DNA from: JADKAV01 sp963818505
Lineage (GTDB): Bacteria > Actinomycetota > Actinomycetes > S36-B12 > UBA10799
Assembly: GCA_963818505.1 (NCBI GenBank)
Contig: CAWFSJ010000007.1
Location: 1 to 64,000 of the forward strand
Direction of reading: 5' to 3'
DNA: 64,000 bases
Of the stretch, positions 24,990 through 33,577 are shown piece by piece. Each line of letters opens with the position of its first letter. Position 1 is the stretch's first letter. The position numbers were made by a program, and so were the translations under genes. Under the pieces are notes generated by a model. It was not told where the DNA came from and made no database searches. It saw only the letters and a list, made by a program, of their open reading frames with translations.

Positions 24990-26333
24990 ATGGGCGCGCT
25001 GTTCGGAACCGACGGTGTTCGGGGGCTGGCCAATCGAGATGTGACGGCCGAACTCGCTCTGGATCTATCGGTTTCTGCGGCTCACATCCTCTCCGAGGTC
25101 GGCAGTCGTCGAACGGCCGTAGTCGGTCGCGACCCGCGTGCCAGTGGTGAGTTCCTGCAGGCGGCGGTCATGGCCGGACTGGCCAGCGCGGGTGTGGACG
25201 TCCTCGATGTGGGGGTGCTGCCGACCCCCGCTGTCGCGTATCTGACCAAGGTGCGCAAGGCAGATCTGGGGGTCATGCTCTCGGCCTCGCACAACGCCAT
25301 GCCGGACAACGGGATCAAGTTCTTCAACGCTGAGGGCAACAAGTTGCCCGACAACATCGAGAACCAGATCGAAGCCCGACTCCAGGAACAGTGGGCTCGT
25401 CCTTTGGGCGATGCTGTTGGTCGCATCGTCACCGACGAGTCAGCGAGCATCGAGTACATCGGGCACCTGCTGACCACGATCACGACACCCTTGGACGGCC
25501 TCACGGTGGTCGTGGACGGCGCCAACGGCGCTGCAAGCCACGTCGCGCCGCTGACATACCGCGAGGCCGGCGCAGAGGTCATCGAGATCCACTGCGAACC
25601 CGACGGCTACAACATCAACCACGGCTGTGGCTCCACCCACATGGAGGACCTGCAGCGCGCCGTCGCCGAACACCACGCAGACCTCGGGATCGCCCACGAC
25701 GGCGACGCCGACCGCTGCTTGGCCGTCGATGCCAACGGGAATCTGGTGGATGGCGACCAGATCATGGCTGTCATCGCAGTCGCGCTGCGTGACCAGGGCC
25801 GGCTTGCCAACGAGACGGTCGTGGCCACCGTGATGGCCAACCTCGGTTTCAAACACGCAATGCAGCACCAGTCCATCGATGTTGTGGAGACCGCCGTGGG
25901 GGACCGCTACGTCCTCGAAGCGATGCTGTCGGGCGGACATGTGCTCGGCGGGGAGCAGAGCGGCCACGTGGTGATGACCGAGCACGCCACTACCGGTGAC
26001 GGGCTGCTGACCGCGCTGCAACTGATGGCCCGCATGGCAGCAACGCGGGAGTCTTTGGCCGACCTCGCCGGGGTCATGCGACGCCTGCCGCAGGTTCTCA
26101 TCAACGTCTCCGGCGTGAACAAGGATGCCCTCGGCAGTGATGCTGAAGTCGCAGCGGCAGTGGCACAGGCTGAACTTGGACTCGGCGACTCCGGGCGCGT
26201 GCTGCTACGCAAGTCCGGCACCGAACCGCTGGTGCGGGTCATGGTGGAGGCCGAGGACGAGCACACAGCCACCTCCGTGGCAGAAGGCCTGGCTGAGTTC
26301 GTGAAACGCCGGTTGGCCCTGGACCACGCCTGA
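24990..26333 (+). CDS. glmM: Phosphoglucosamine mutase
   Basis: Converts glucosamine-6-P to glucosamine-1-P for UDP-GlcNAc synthesis; 447 residues. GTDGVRG lies at the N-terminus, the phosphoserine loop is LSASHNAMPDNG, the metal loop is HDGDADRCL and the C-terminal phosphate-binding loop is RKSGTEPLVRVMVE. It is 10 nt after rpsI, so probably in the same transcript. glmS, which makes its substrate, is 470 nt downstream. Confidence 0.96.
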   Translation: MGALFGTDGVRGLANRDVTAELALDLSVSAAHILSEVGSRRTAVVGRDPRASGEFLQAAVMAGLASAGVDVLDVGVLPTPAVAYLTKVRKADLGVMLSASHNAMPDNGIKFFNAEGNKLPDNIENQIEARLQEQWARPLGDAVGRIVTDESASIEYIGHLLTTITTPLDGLTVVVDGANGAASHVAPLTYREAGAEVIEIHCEPDGYNINHGCGSTHMEDLQRAVAEHHADLGIAHDGDADRCLAVDANGNLVDGDQIMAVIAVALRDQGRLANETVVATVMANLGFKHAMQHQSIDVVETAVGDRYVLEAMLSGGHVLGGEQSGHVVMTEHATTGDGLLTALQLMARMAATRESLADLAGVMRRLPQVLINVSGVNKDALGSDAEVAAAVAQAELGLGDSGRVLLRKSGTEPLVRVMVEAEDEHTATSVAEGLAEFVKRRLALDHA

Positions 26334-26714
26334 TCACAGCGGACTCAATTCCAGAGCCCCTACGCTCGTTCCGAAAGCGTCCAACGCAGTCAGCAGGTCG
26401 GTGACGTCCAACCGCAACCCGAGCAGATAAACGCGACCGTCGGGGCCTTCGAAGGTGTCGCAAGGACCTAGGTCGCTGTCGATCAGTTCCCGAGCAGCCG
26501 CATTCAGCAGGCTGGCAGTCTGCTGAGCGTCGAGGCCCTCGACATAGAGCTCTGGCAGGTTCCAGACAGTGAGGCCCACGGTGTACCCGAACCCCTCGTG
26601 GCCGGGTTCAGATTCCACGTACTGGATCATCCAGCCGCACTCCTCGATGATCGCGAACATCTGCGCGCGCAAGTCCGCGAGGGTGAGTTTCGGGTCGTCG
26701 CACATCTGGCACAT
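26334..26714 (-). CDS. DUF4262 domain protein
   Basis: 126 residues. The pattern CGWMIQYVESEPGHEGFGYTVGL (two parts) followed by LPELYVEGLDAQQTASLLN matches the DUF4262 family; its function is unknown to me. An N-terminal CQMC pair and further cysteines could bind a metal. It is convergent with glmM, whose stop abuts its own, and divergent from glmS. Confidence 0.7.
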   Translation of the reverse strand: MCQMCDDPKLTLADLRAQMFAIIEECGWMIQYVESEPGHEGFGYTVGLTVWNLPELYVEGLDAQQTASLLNAAARELIDSDLGPCDTFEGPDGRVYLLGLRLDVTDLLTALDAFGTSVGALELSPL

Positions 26715-26766
26715 GGGGTCCTCCTTCGTCGGTCGAGACCATGTGCAATCACTGAACGCCGGGGGT

Positions 26767-26796
26767 ACGACATGTCCGGAGGCTGACGAGTAGCGT
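26767..26796 (+). promoter_or_regulatory. Candidate leaderless glmS promoter
   Basis: ACGACA (26767-26772), 18-bp spacer, TAGCGT (26791-26796). The ATG at 26804 is 7 nt beyond the -10, as for a leaderless mRNA. Confidence 0.5.
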
Positions 26797-26803
26797 TGTG
26801 GAT

Positions 26804-28651
26804 ATGTGCGGAATCGTGGGGTACGTCGGCGCCCAGGATGCGACGTCGGTAGTCGTAGAAGGCCTCAGGCGCCTGGAGTACAGGGGTTATGACTCGGCGG
26901 GGGTGGCGGTTGTCACGGCCGCCGGTGTCCAGTCTCGCAAGCGGGCGGGCAAGCTGGCGAACCTCGAGGCGGCGCTCGCCGACACTCCGCTGCCCGAAAC
27001 CACAGTGGGGATCGGTCACACCCGGTGGGCCACCCACGGCGCCCCCAACGACATCAACGCCCATCCGCACCTGAGCGAAGACGGTCGCCTTGCCGTCATC
27101 CACAACGGGATCATCGAGAACTTCGCGGAGTTGCGCGATGAGCTACAGGCGCAGGGTGTGACCTTCCTCAGCGAGACCGACACCGAAGTGGCGGCTCATC
27201 TGCTCGCCGCAGAACTTCGCGATTGCGCGAACCTCACCGAGGCGATGCAGGCCACGTCGCGCAGGTTGCGCGGGGCCTTCACCCTGGTGGCCGCTTCCGC
27301 CGACGACCCGGACACATTGGTGGGTGCGCGGCGCAACTCCCCGTTGGTGGTCGGACTCGGCGAGGGTGAGACCTTCCTCGCCTCTGATGTGTCTGCGTTC
27401 ATCGCGCATACACGTATGGCCATGGAGCTTGGGCAGGACCAGGTCATCACGATCACGCGCGAAGGGGTGTCCGTCAGCGATTTCGACGGCATGCCTGCTG
27501 AAGGGACCGAGTTCGAAGTCACGTGGGATGCCAGCGCCGCTGAGAAGGGCGGTTACGACCTGTTCATGCTCAAGGAGATCGCCGAGCAGCCCAAAGCCGT
27601 CGCCGACACGCTGCTGGGCCGGATCACCGATGACAACCGTTTGGTCCTGGATGGCCTGACCATCTCGGATGCCGAGTTGCGGGAGATCGACAAGATCGTC
27701 GTGGCAGCCTGCGGCACCGCCTACCACGCGGGACTGGTCGCCAAGTACGCGATCGAGCACTGGACCCGGATCCCGGTGGAGGTGGAACTGGCCAGCGAGT
27801 TCCGCTACCGCGACCCCATCCTGGACCGGCAGACGCTGGTGATTGCGATCTCGCAGTCGGGGGAGACGATGGACACGCTCATGGCGGTCCGTCACGCGCG
27901 CGAGCAGGGTTCGCGGGTTCTGAGCATCTGCAACACGCAGGGTTCCACCATCCCGCGGGAGTCGGACGCCGCGCTGTACACCTATGCGGGTCCGGAGATC
28001 GCGGTCGCCTCCACGAAGGCGTTCCTTACCCAGCTGGTTGCCACCCAACTGTTCGGGATGTACCTCGCGCAGGTGCGCGGGAACTTCTTCGGCGACGAGA
28101 TCCGTGGACTCGTGTCGGACCTGGCGAGCATGCCCAACAGGATCGACCTCGTGCTCGACACGATGGATCCGGTACGCGAACTGGCACGTGGGCTCAAGGA
28201 TGCGCGCTCAGTGCTCTTCCTCGGCCGCCACGTCGGATACCCGGTTGCGCTCGAGGGGGCCTTGAAACTCAAGGAACTCGCGTACATGCACGCCGAAGGA
28301 TTCCCCGCCGGCGAACTCAAGCACGGCCCGATCGCCCTGATCGAAGAGGGACTGCCGGTCATCTGCGTGATGCCGTCACCGCGGGGACGGTCGGTCCTGC
28401 ACGAGAAGATGATCTCCAACCTGCAGGAGATCCGTGCGCGGGGTGCTTTCACCATCGTGATCGCCGAGGAGGGCGACGAGGGTGTGGAGCCGTACGCGAA
28501 CGAGATCATCTCGGTACCGGTGGTTCCCACATTGATGCAACCGCTGGTGACCACGGTGCCGCTTCAGGTCTTCGCCTGCGAGTTGGCCACCGCGAAGGGC
28601 CACGATGTGGATCAGCCCCGCAACCTCGCCAAGTCTGTGACGGTGGAGTGA
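26804..28651 (+). CDS. glmS: Glutamine--fructose-6-phosphate aminotransferase (isomerizing)
   Basis: Makes glucosamine-6-P from fructose-6-P and glutamine; 615 residues. ATG 26804 is required because the catalytic nucleophile must be Cys2 (MCGIVGYVG); the in-frame GTG at 26798 would bury it. Domains: class II glutamine amidotransferase (about 1-220, HTRWATHG), two SIS domains (SQSGETMDT, then the second) and the sugar-binding KHGPIAL and QPRNLAKSVTVE end. It feeds GlmM encoded just upstream. Confidence 0.96.
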   Translation: MCGIVGYVGAQDATSVVVEGLRRLEYRGYDSAGVAVVTAAGVQSRKRAGKLANLEAALADTPLPETTVGIGHTRWATHGAPNDINAHPHLSEDGRLAVIHNGIIENFAELRDELQAQGVTFLSETDTEVAAHLLAAELRDCANLTEAMQATSRRLRGAFTLVAASADDPDTLVGARRNSPLVVGLGEGETFLASDVSAFIAHTRMAMELGQDQVITITREGVSVSDFDGMPAEGTEFEVTWDASAAEKGGYDLFMLKEIAEQPKAVADTLLGRITDDNRLVLDGLTISDAELREIDKIVVAACGTAYHAGLVAKYAIEHWTRIPVEVELASEFRYRDPILDRQTLVIAISQSGETMDTLMAVRHAREQGSRVLSICNTQGSTIPRESDAALYTYAGPEIAVASTKAFLTQLVATQLFGMYLAQVRGNFFGDEIRGLVSDLASMPNRIDLVLDTMDPVRELARGLKDARSVLFLGRHVGYPVALEGALKLKELAYMHAEGFPAGELKHGPIALIEEGLPVICVMPSPRGRSVLHEKMISNLQEIRARGAFTIVIAEEGDEGVEPYANEIISVPVVPTLMQPLVTTVPLQVFACELATAKGHDVDQPRNLAKSVTVE

Positions 28652-28661
28652 TACGACGCGC

Positions 28662-28692
28662 TTGACCTTGACGCAGCGTCAAGCTTTACCGT
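28662..28692 (+). promoter_or_regulatory. MerR-type promoter/operator with 19-bp spacer
   Basis: TTGACC (28662-28667) and TACCGT (28687-28692) are separated by 19 bp. A perfect inverted repeat, CTTGACGC-A-GCGTCAAG (28667-28683), lies in the spacer. Overlong spacers with a central dyad are the hallmark of MerR-family targets, so the downstream regulator probably controls itself. The start codon at 28699 coincides with the expected transcription start. Confidence 0.7.
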
Positions 28693-28698
28693 CGAAAT

Positions 28699-29436
28699 GT
28701 GCGAATGAGTATTCACGACGTGGCGAGCGCCTCAGGTGTCAGTAGTCGCACTCTGCGCCACTACGACGAAGTCGGCCTGTTGCCGGCAGGACGAGCTGGC
28801 AACGGATACCGGACCTACTCGCGTGCGGACCTGGTACGGCTGCAGCGCATCCTGCTGCTTCGACAGCTCGGAATGGGCCTGCCGCAGATTGCCGCAACCC
28901 TGGACGACAGTGTCGACGACGTCGTCGCTCTGCAGGAGCATTTGGCGGCCTTGCGATCCCAGCGCAGGCAACTGGACCGGCAGATGGCCAGTGTGAAACG
29001 CACCATTGACTCTCTACAGACGAAGGAGGAGATCGTGGCTGACGAGATGTTCGACGGGTTCGACCACACCGAGCACCGTGCCGAGGTCGAGCACCGCTGG
29101 GGGGAGCAGGCCTACGCCGACAGCGACCGATGGTGGCAGGGCCTTGAGGAGGATGGCCAGCGGGAGTTCATGCAGGAGTCTGAGGCGATCGCACGTGCTT
29201 GGGCCCAGGCGCAGGCTCGAGGACTCCCAGCGGCTGGACCGGAGGTGGCTGCCATTGCTGCCCGGCACGCGCGGTGGATCGAACAGGGCTGGGGTGGCCG
29301 CACACCCAGCGCGGATGCCCTTGTCGGCTTGGCCCAGATGTACGTGGACGACGAACGGTTCGCTGTCAACTATGGAGGTGCTCAGGGCGCCGCCTACGTG
29401 CGTGACGGACTCGTGGCCTACGCCGAGACCTTGTGA
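28699..29436 (+). CDS. MerR family regulator with TipAS-like effector domain
   Basis: 245 residues from GTG 28699 (ATG 28705 also possible). Residues 1-70 form the winged HTH (IHDVASASGVSSRTLRHYDEVGLL, two parts), followed by a coiled-coil dimerisation helix (about 78-110) and a C-terminal all-alpha domain of the TipAS antibiotic-recognition type (about 120-245, with AYADSDRWWQG and the ending GAQGAAYVRDGLVAYAETL). Such proteins bind thiopeptides or other hydrophobic drugs and activate promoters with long spacers. No efflux gene is adjacent; the only visible target is its own promoter. Confidence 0.88.
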   Translation: MRMSIHDVASASGVSSRTLRHYDEVGLLPAGRAGNGYRTYSRADLVRLQRILLLRQLGMGLPQIAATLDDSVDDVVALQEHLAALRSQRRQLDRQMASVKRTIDSLQTKEEIVADEMFDGFDHTEHRAEVEHRWGEQAYADSDRWWQGLEEDGQREFMQESEAIARAWAQAQARGLPAAGPEVAAIAARHARWIEQGWGGRTPSADALVGLAQMYVDDERFAVNYGGAQGAAYVRDGLVAYAETL

Positions 29437-29499
29437 GCGTGCCTGCGGAGGCGGGCCAACACGCGGGTAGCCTGGTCAATACGCGTAAGGCGAACCAGG

Positions 29500-29967
29500 G
29501 TGGGTGACTCTAGAACCGTGGAACGGACGAGCACGATCAGGGCTGCTCAGCGCCCAGGTCTGACCACAGGTCGGCTGACCGTGGTCGTGATCATCACAGC
29601 GGCGTTGCTGCTGACCCTGGCCCTTCCCCTACGGGAGTTCCTCAACCAGCGCTCGCTCATCTCCGACCTCGAGATGAGCACAGCTGCCGCGCGTGAGCGG
29701 GTGGAGGCACTGCAGAAGGAAGCAGACAGTTGGGCCGACGACAATTACGCGATGGCCCAGGCGAGGGAGCGTTTCCACCTGCAGTTCCCTGGCGAGACCG
29801 GCTACGTCGTCACAGACCCTCCGCAGTCGCAGGCGCAGGCAGAACCGCTGCAGCAGAACGTCGAGGACAACTCCGCCTGGTACGAGCGGGCTTTGCGATC
29901 GGTGCAGAACGCACAGGAGCAGCCCGACGAATCCGTCGTCGCCATCAGGCCGGATGCCCCCCGCTGA
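29500..29967 (+). CDS. FtsB/DivIC-like septum formation protein
   Basis: 155 residues: a short cytosolic N-terminus, one membrane helix (about 27-44, VVVIITAALLLTLALPL) and a periplasmic coiled coil (LNQRSLISDLEMSTAAARERVEALQKE in two parts). The following AQARERFHLQFPGETGYVV is typical of actinobacterial FtsB-like proteins. It overlaps the DUF501 gene, the conserved ftsB-DUF501-ppx arrangement; the enolase gene often found upstream is absent here. The role in division is inferred from the family. Confidence 0.85.
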   Translation: MGDSRTVERTSTIRAAQRPGLTTGRLTVVVIITAALLLTLALPLREFLNQRSLISDLEMSTAAARERVEALQKEADSWADDNYAMAQARERFHLQFPGETGYVVTDPPQSQAQAEPLQQNVEDNSAWYERALRSVQNAQEQPDESVVAIRPDAPR

Positions 29968-30466
29968 GGCCCCGGCCTCGGCCGATGTCCAGGCTGTGAG
30001 CCGACAGTTGGGGCGTCCTGCGCGCAGCGTCTTGGCGGTCGCCTCACGGTGTGAGTGTGGGCTGCCCCAGGTTGTGAGCACCTCCCCGAGGTTGCCCGAC
30101 GGCACTCCGTTCCCGACGTTCTTCTACGTGACGTGCCCACGGCTCAATGCAGCGATCTCAACGCTGGAATCTGAGGGCTTGATGGCTTCGATGCAGAGGC
30201 GACTGTCGGAGGAACCCGAGACGGCGGCTGCATACCGACGCGCGCATGACCTGTATCTGTTGGCGCGCGGCGAACACGGTGACGTCGCGGAGATCGATGG
30301 GATCTCCGCGGGCGGGATGCCCGACCGGGTGAAGTGCCTGCACGTGCTGGTGGGACAGAGCCTGGCACAGGGCCCGGGTGTGAACCCGTTCGGTGATGAG
30401 GCTTTGCAGGAACTGCGCGAGCGTGGGGTGCTGGGCAATCGCTCAGCGTGTGTGGACACCCCATGA
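29954..30466 (+). CDS. DUF501 domain protein
   Basis: 170 residues from ATG 29954, which overlaps the FtsB-like gene by 14 nt. The domain spans most of the protein: LGRPARSVLAVASRCECGLP, PFPTFFYVTCPRLN and the C-terminal MPDRVKCLHVLVGQSLAQG. Conserved cysteines in CECG, TCP and VKCLH suggest a metal site. Function unknown; always found next to ppx in actinobacteria. Confidence 0.88.
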   Translation: MPPAEAPASADVQAVSRQLGRPARSVLAVASRCECGLPQVVSTSPRLPDGTPFPTFFYVTCPRLNAAISTLESEGLMASMQRRLSEEPETAAAYRRAHDLYLLARGEHGDVAEIDGISAGGMPDRVKCLHVLVGQSLAQGPGVNPFGDEALQELRERGVLGNRSACVDTP

Positions 30467-31377
30467 GGGTCGCGGGGATCGACTGCGGGACGAACTCGAT
30501 CCGGTTGCTGGTCGCCGACGTGCAGGACGGTCGTCTGGTCGATGTGACCCGCACGATGCAGATCGTGCGACTGGGGCAGGGTGTCGATGTCAGTGGCGAA
30601 CTGGCCCCGGATGCCATGGCGCGAACGTGGGCCGCGGTTGAGGAATACGCACAGCAGATCCGCGATTCGGGCGCCCAGGCCGTCCGGATGGTGGCCACCT
30701 CAGCTTCACGCGACGCGCGCAACTCCGATGTGTTCGTCACGGGCGTGGTTGAGCGCCTCGGTGTCGAACCCGAGGTGATTTCCGGCGCCGAGGAGGCGCA
30801 TCTCAGTTTCGTCGGCGCCCGGTCCGTGGTGGATGTCGGTGGGCTTTCGGCCGTCGTGGACATCGGGGGAGGCTCGACTGAGTTCATCCTGGGGGCTGAG
30901 GACGTTCTCGCTGCAACGAGCGTCAATATCGGTTGCGTCCGTATGACTGAGCGGCACTTGCGAGACGATCCCCCGTCGGGCGCACAGTACGAAGCGGCGC
31001 GCGAGGACATCGACGCGGCCATCACCGAGGCCATGGCGCGCACTGGTTTCCAGAAGGCCGACCACCTCGTCGGCCTGGCCGGGTCTGTGACCACGGTGGC
31101 GGCCTTGTCGTTGGGGTTGCCGACTTACGACTCGGCGATAATCCACGGGAGCAGAATCTCCGCATCCGAAGTGAGGCGGGTCACCGAAGCCCTCTTCGCA
31201 GCCAGTCGCGACCAGCGCGCCGCAGAACCGGTGATGCATCCGGGACGTGTCGATGTCATTGCCGGTGGTGCGCTGGTGCTGGATCGGATCCTGACGCTGG
31301 GTGACTTCGACGAGGTCATCGTCAGCGAGCACGACATCCTGGACGGGATAGTCCTGGGTCTGGCCGCGCGCACTTAG
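30463..31377 (+). CDS. ppx: Exopolyphosphatase, Ppx/GppA family
   Basis: 304 residues from ATG 30463 (4-nt overlap with DUF501). The sugar-kinase/actin-like fold shows phosphate 1 motif AGIDCGTNSIRLL, phosphate 2 VVDIGGGSTEFI and GLAGSVTTVAAL. It lacks the C-terminal HD domain of E. coli Ppx, so it is the short actinobacterial form. It hydrolyses polyphosphate or pppGpp. Confidence 0.9.
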   Translation: MRVAGIDCGTNSIRLLVADVQDGRLVDVTRTMQIVRLGQGVDVSGELAPDAMARTWAAVEEYAQQIRDSGAQAVRMVATSASRDARNSDVFVTGVVERLGVEPEVISGAEEAHLSFVGARSVVDVGGLSAVVDIGGGSTEFILGAEDVLAATSVNIGCVRMTERHLRDDPPSGAQYEAAREDIDAAITEAMARTGFQKADHLVGLAGSVTTVAALSLGLPTYDSAIIHGSRISASEVRRVTEALFAASRDQRAAEPVMHPGRVDVIAGGALVLDRILTLGDFDEVIVSEHDILDGIVLGLAART

Positions 31378-31391
31378 TACTGTCTTGAGCC

Positions 31392-31907
31392 ATGGCTCTC
31401 ATGGCGATCACAGTCCTCGGACACGACAGGCCCGGCATCATCGCCGACGTCACAGCAGCGCTGGCTCTGCGTGACGCGAATGTTGAGGACTCATCGATGA
31501 CATTGCTGCGCGGGCACTTCGCGTGGACTCTGGTGGTGGGGACGCAGGCCACGACCGACGAGGTGGCTGAGGACCTCGCCTTCTTGGCCTCGGACGACCT
31601 AGTGGTCAGCGTGCTGCCCGTAAGCGAAGAAGTCGAAGTGCCCACGGCAGCCCGGCCATTCGTGATCAGCGTGCACGGCGCCGATCGCGTCGGCATCGTC
31701 GCGGCGATAACTGGGGCTGTGGCGTCTTACGGCGGCAACATCACGGACTTGCAGACCCGACTCGGAGGCGGACTCTACGTGGTCATTGCCGAGGTGGACT
31801 TCCCGGCGGACGCGGACACCCAAGCGCTGATCTCGGCGCTGCAGGCCGTGGGGCAGGCTGTCGGCGTGGACGTGGGCGTGCAACCGGCGGACACGGACTT
31901 GCTGTGA
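31392..31907 (+). CDS. Double ACT-domain protein, GcvR-like
   Basis: 171 residues forming two tandem ACT domains: 1-80 (ITVLGHDRPGIIADVTAAL) and 90-165 (ISVHGADRVGIVAAITGAV). No catalytic domain. The architecture matches GcvR-like amino-acid-sensing proteins; the ligand and target are unknown. It overlaps def by 4 nt. Confidence 0.8.
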   Translation: MALMAITVLGHDRPGIIADVTAALALRDANVEDSSMTLLRGHFAWTLVVGTQATTDEVAEDLAFLASDDLVVSVLPVSEEVEVPTAARPFVISVHGADRVGIVAAITGAVASYGGNITDLQTRLGGGLYVVIAEVDFPADADTQALISALQAVGQAVGVDVGVQPADTDLL

Positions 31908-32440
31908 ATCAACTTCACGTCGAACTCCCGCCGGGAGTGGTGCGTCCGGTTGTTTCTGCCCCCGCTCAGGTGCTCTCTGAGCAGTGTCTGGCAGTAGACC
32001 CCACCGATGCCGAGGTGGTGAGGCTGGCCGCCGACCTGCTGGCAACCATGGACGTTTCTCCCGGTTGCGTGGGATTGGCGGCCAACCAGGTCGGAGTCGG
32101 CGCGAGGGTGTTCTGCTTGGATGTCAGCGACCACCCTAAGACTCGCACCTGTCACGGACGATTTGTGCTGGTCAACCCGGTCGTGGTGTCGGCCAGTCGC
32201 AACGAGAAGGCCCGTGAGGGGTGCATGTCGGTGCCGGATTTCACCGGTGACGTCAAACGGGCGACCCGGTTGACCGTGACGGGTGTGTTGCCGCTGACCG
32301 GCGCGGAGGTCACGATCACGACGGACGCGTTCGAGGCCCGCGCGCTGCAGCACGAGATCGATCACCTCGACGGTTTTGTGTTCCTCGACAGGGTGCTGTC
32401 GGCTTCAGCGATCCACAAGCGAAAGGTGTATCTGCAGTAG
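31904..32440 (+). CDS. def: Peptide deformylase
   Basis: Removes N-formyl groups from nascent proteins; 178 residues, GTG start. The three catalytic motifs are GCVGLAANQ, EGCMSVP (the Cys metal ligand) and HEIDHLDG (the HExxH metal site). It works upstream of the methionine aminopeptidase encoded at 17.2 kb. Confidence 0.94.
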   Translation: MNQLHVELPPGVVRPVVSAPAQVLSEQCLAVDPTDAEVVRLAADLLATMDVSPGCVGLAANQVGVGARVFCLDVSDHPKTRTCHGRFVLVNPVVVSASRNEKAREGCMSVPDFTGDVKRATRLTVTGVLPLTGAEVTITTDAFEARALQHEIDHLDGFVFLDRVLSASAIHKRKVYLQ

Positions 32441-32443
32441 CCC

Positions 32444-32449
32444 TACGCT
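32444..32449 (+). promoter_or_regulatory. Candidate -10 (TACGCT) for tRNA-Leu
   Basis: TACGCT lies 10 nt before the mature 5' end of the tRNA, just after the def stop. No -35 recognised. Confidence 0.35.
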
Positions 32450-32459
32450 GGAGTCGTGC

Positions 32460-32541
32460 GCCCGGGTGGCGGAACTGGCAGACGCACTCGGCTTAAACCC
32501 GAGGGTCGCAAGGCGTGCGGGTTCAAATCCCGCCCCGGGCA
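32460..32541 (+). tRNA. tRNA-Leu (anticodon UAA)
   Basis: The acceptor arm GCCCGGG (32460-32466) pairs with CCCGGGC (32534-32540), with discriminator A at 32541. The anticodon stem CTCGG/CCGAG encloses CTTAAAC, with anticodon TAA at 32494-32496. The T-loop GTTCAAATC is present and the long variable arm is typical of class II tRNA. CCA is not encoded. Confidence 0.96.
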
Positions 32542-32560
32542 CGGGCCCGGTTGCCTCGCG

Positions 32561-32628
32561 GTTAGAGGTTGTGCTGTTGGTTAGCAAAAACACGCGTGGA
32601 TTCGCTAACCAACAGCACAACCTCTAAC
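32561..32628. repeat. 68-bp palindromic repeat, type A copy 1
   Basis: Perfect 25-bp inverted repeat (32561-32585 with 32604-32628) around an 18-nt loop. A near-identical copy lies at 45853-45920: the arms are identical and the loops differ at a few positions. It sits 20 nt 3' of tRNA-Leu. It could fold as a very strong hairpin in RNA of either strand and serve as a terminator. No transposase is linked. Confidence 0.9.
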
Positions 32629-32663
32629 GAGGCGCATGGCTGGACCGGAAGGGCAACACCGAA

Positions 32664-32683
32664 ATGTAAGTAATGATTTACAT
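32664..32683. promoter_or_regulatory. AT-rich palindrome, candidate operator
   Basis: ATGTAA-N8-TTACAT forms a 20-bp dyad in an unusually AT-rich patch 58-77 nt before the Bax-inhibitor-like gene. No repressor is identifiable nearby. The rest of the 199-nt spacer holds only the type A repeat and an AAGGAGG ribosome-binding site. Confidence 0.4.
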
Positions 32684-32740
32684 GTCTGCCTGATGGCACT
32701 TGTCGGCCCCTGCCCTTACCCTTGTCCTAAGGAGGATTAC

Positions 32741-33574
32741 ATGCAATCGAAGAACCCGATGTTCCGCAACATTGAAAAGGGACAGTCCGGCTTCGCCTAC
32801 AACGAAGGGGTGAACGCCTACCAGCAGTCCGCGGCCGGTACCGCCATGCTGGAACAGCAGACCGCCCCGAACTACGGCGCACCGGTCACCTCGCGCCCGA
32901 TGACCATCGACGACGTGATCTCCAAGACCGCACTGGCGTTCCTGGTTCTGGTGATAGGAGCGGGCATCGGCTGGGTGCTGACACCTTCGATGCCGTGGCT
33001 GCCGTTCGTCGCGATGCTCGTCGGCTTGGGCATCTTCTTCATCGGTGCCTTCCGCAAGACGCCCAAGGCGGGCGTGGTTCTGTCCTACTCACTGGTCGAG
33101 GGTGTGTTCCTCGGTGGTGTGAGCATGTTCTACCAGGACTTTGTCGCCGCCTCGGGCAGCGATGTCAACATCATCGGCCAGGCCGTTCTGGGCACGTTCG
33201 TGGCATTCGCAGTGATGCTGGTGCTGTATCGAACACGCATCATCAAGGTCAACGGCACCTTCATGAAGGTCATGATGGTCGCGATGGTGTCCTACCTGGT
33301 CATCGCGCTCGCGAGCTTCGTATCGGCACTGTTCGGAGTCGGTGGCGGCTGGGGCTTCTACGGCGTCGGTGGGCTGGGTCTGCTGCTGTGTGTGGCCGGT
33401 GTCGCGCTCGCGGCTTTCTCGCTGAACCTGGACTTCGCAGCCATCGAGCAGGGGATCAACGAAGGGCTGCCGACCGAGTACTCGTGGCAGATGACCCTGG
33501 GTCTTGTCGTCACGATGGTTTGGCTGTACCTGGAGATCCTGCGCTTCCTGGCCATCATCAACAGCAATAATTAG
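32741..33574 (+). CDS. Bax inhibitor-1/YccA family membrane protein
   Basis: 277 residues from ATG 32741, chosen because AAGGAGG lies 8 nt upstream; an earlier in-frame start at 32636 has no such site. An N-terminal soluble stretch of about 60 residues precedes seven hydrophobic helices, the TMBIM/BI-1 layout, including YSLVEGVFLGG and the C-terminal EILRFLAIINSNN. Family members are Ca2+ leak channels or stress modulators; the bacterial role is unclear. Confidence 0.88.
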   Translation: MQSKNPMFRNIEKGQSGFAYNEGVNAYQQSAAGTAMLEQQTAPNYGAPVTSRPMTIDDVISKTALAFLVLVIGAGIGWVLTPSMPWLPFVAMLVGLGIFFIGAFRKTPKAGVVLSYSLVEGVFLGGVSMFYQDFVAASGSDVNIIGQAVLGTFVAFAVMLVLYRTRIIKVNGTFMKVMMVAMVSYLVIALASFVSALFGVGGGWGFYGVGGLGLLLCVAGVALAAFSLNLDFAAIEQGINEGLPTEYSWQMTLGLVVTMVWLYLEILRFLAIINSNN

Positions 33575-33577
33575 GAC

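Noticed and set aside
32405..32620. Small open frames reading through the type A palindromes (also 45861-46055)
   Set aside because: Their similarity to each other comes only from the repeat sequence; there is no ribosome-binding site or conserved protein.
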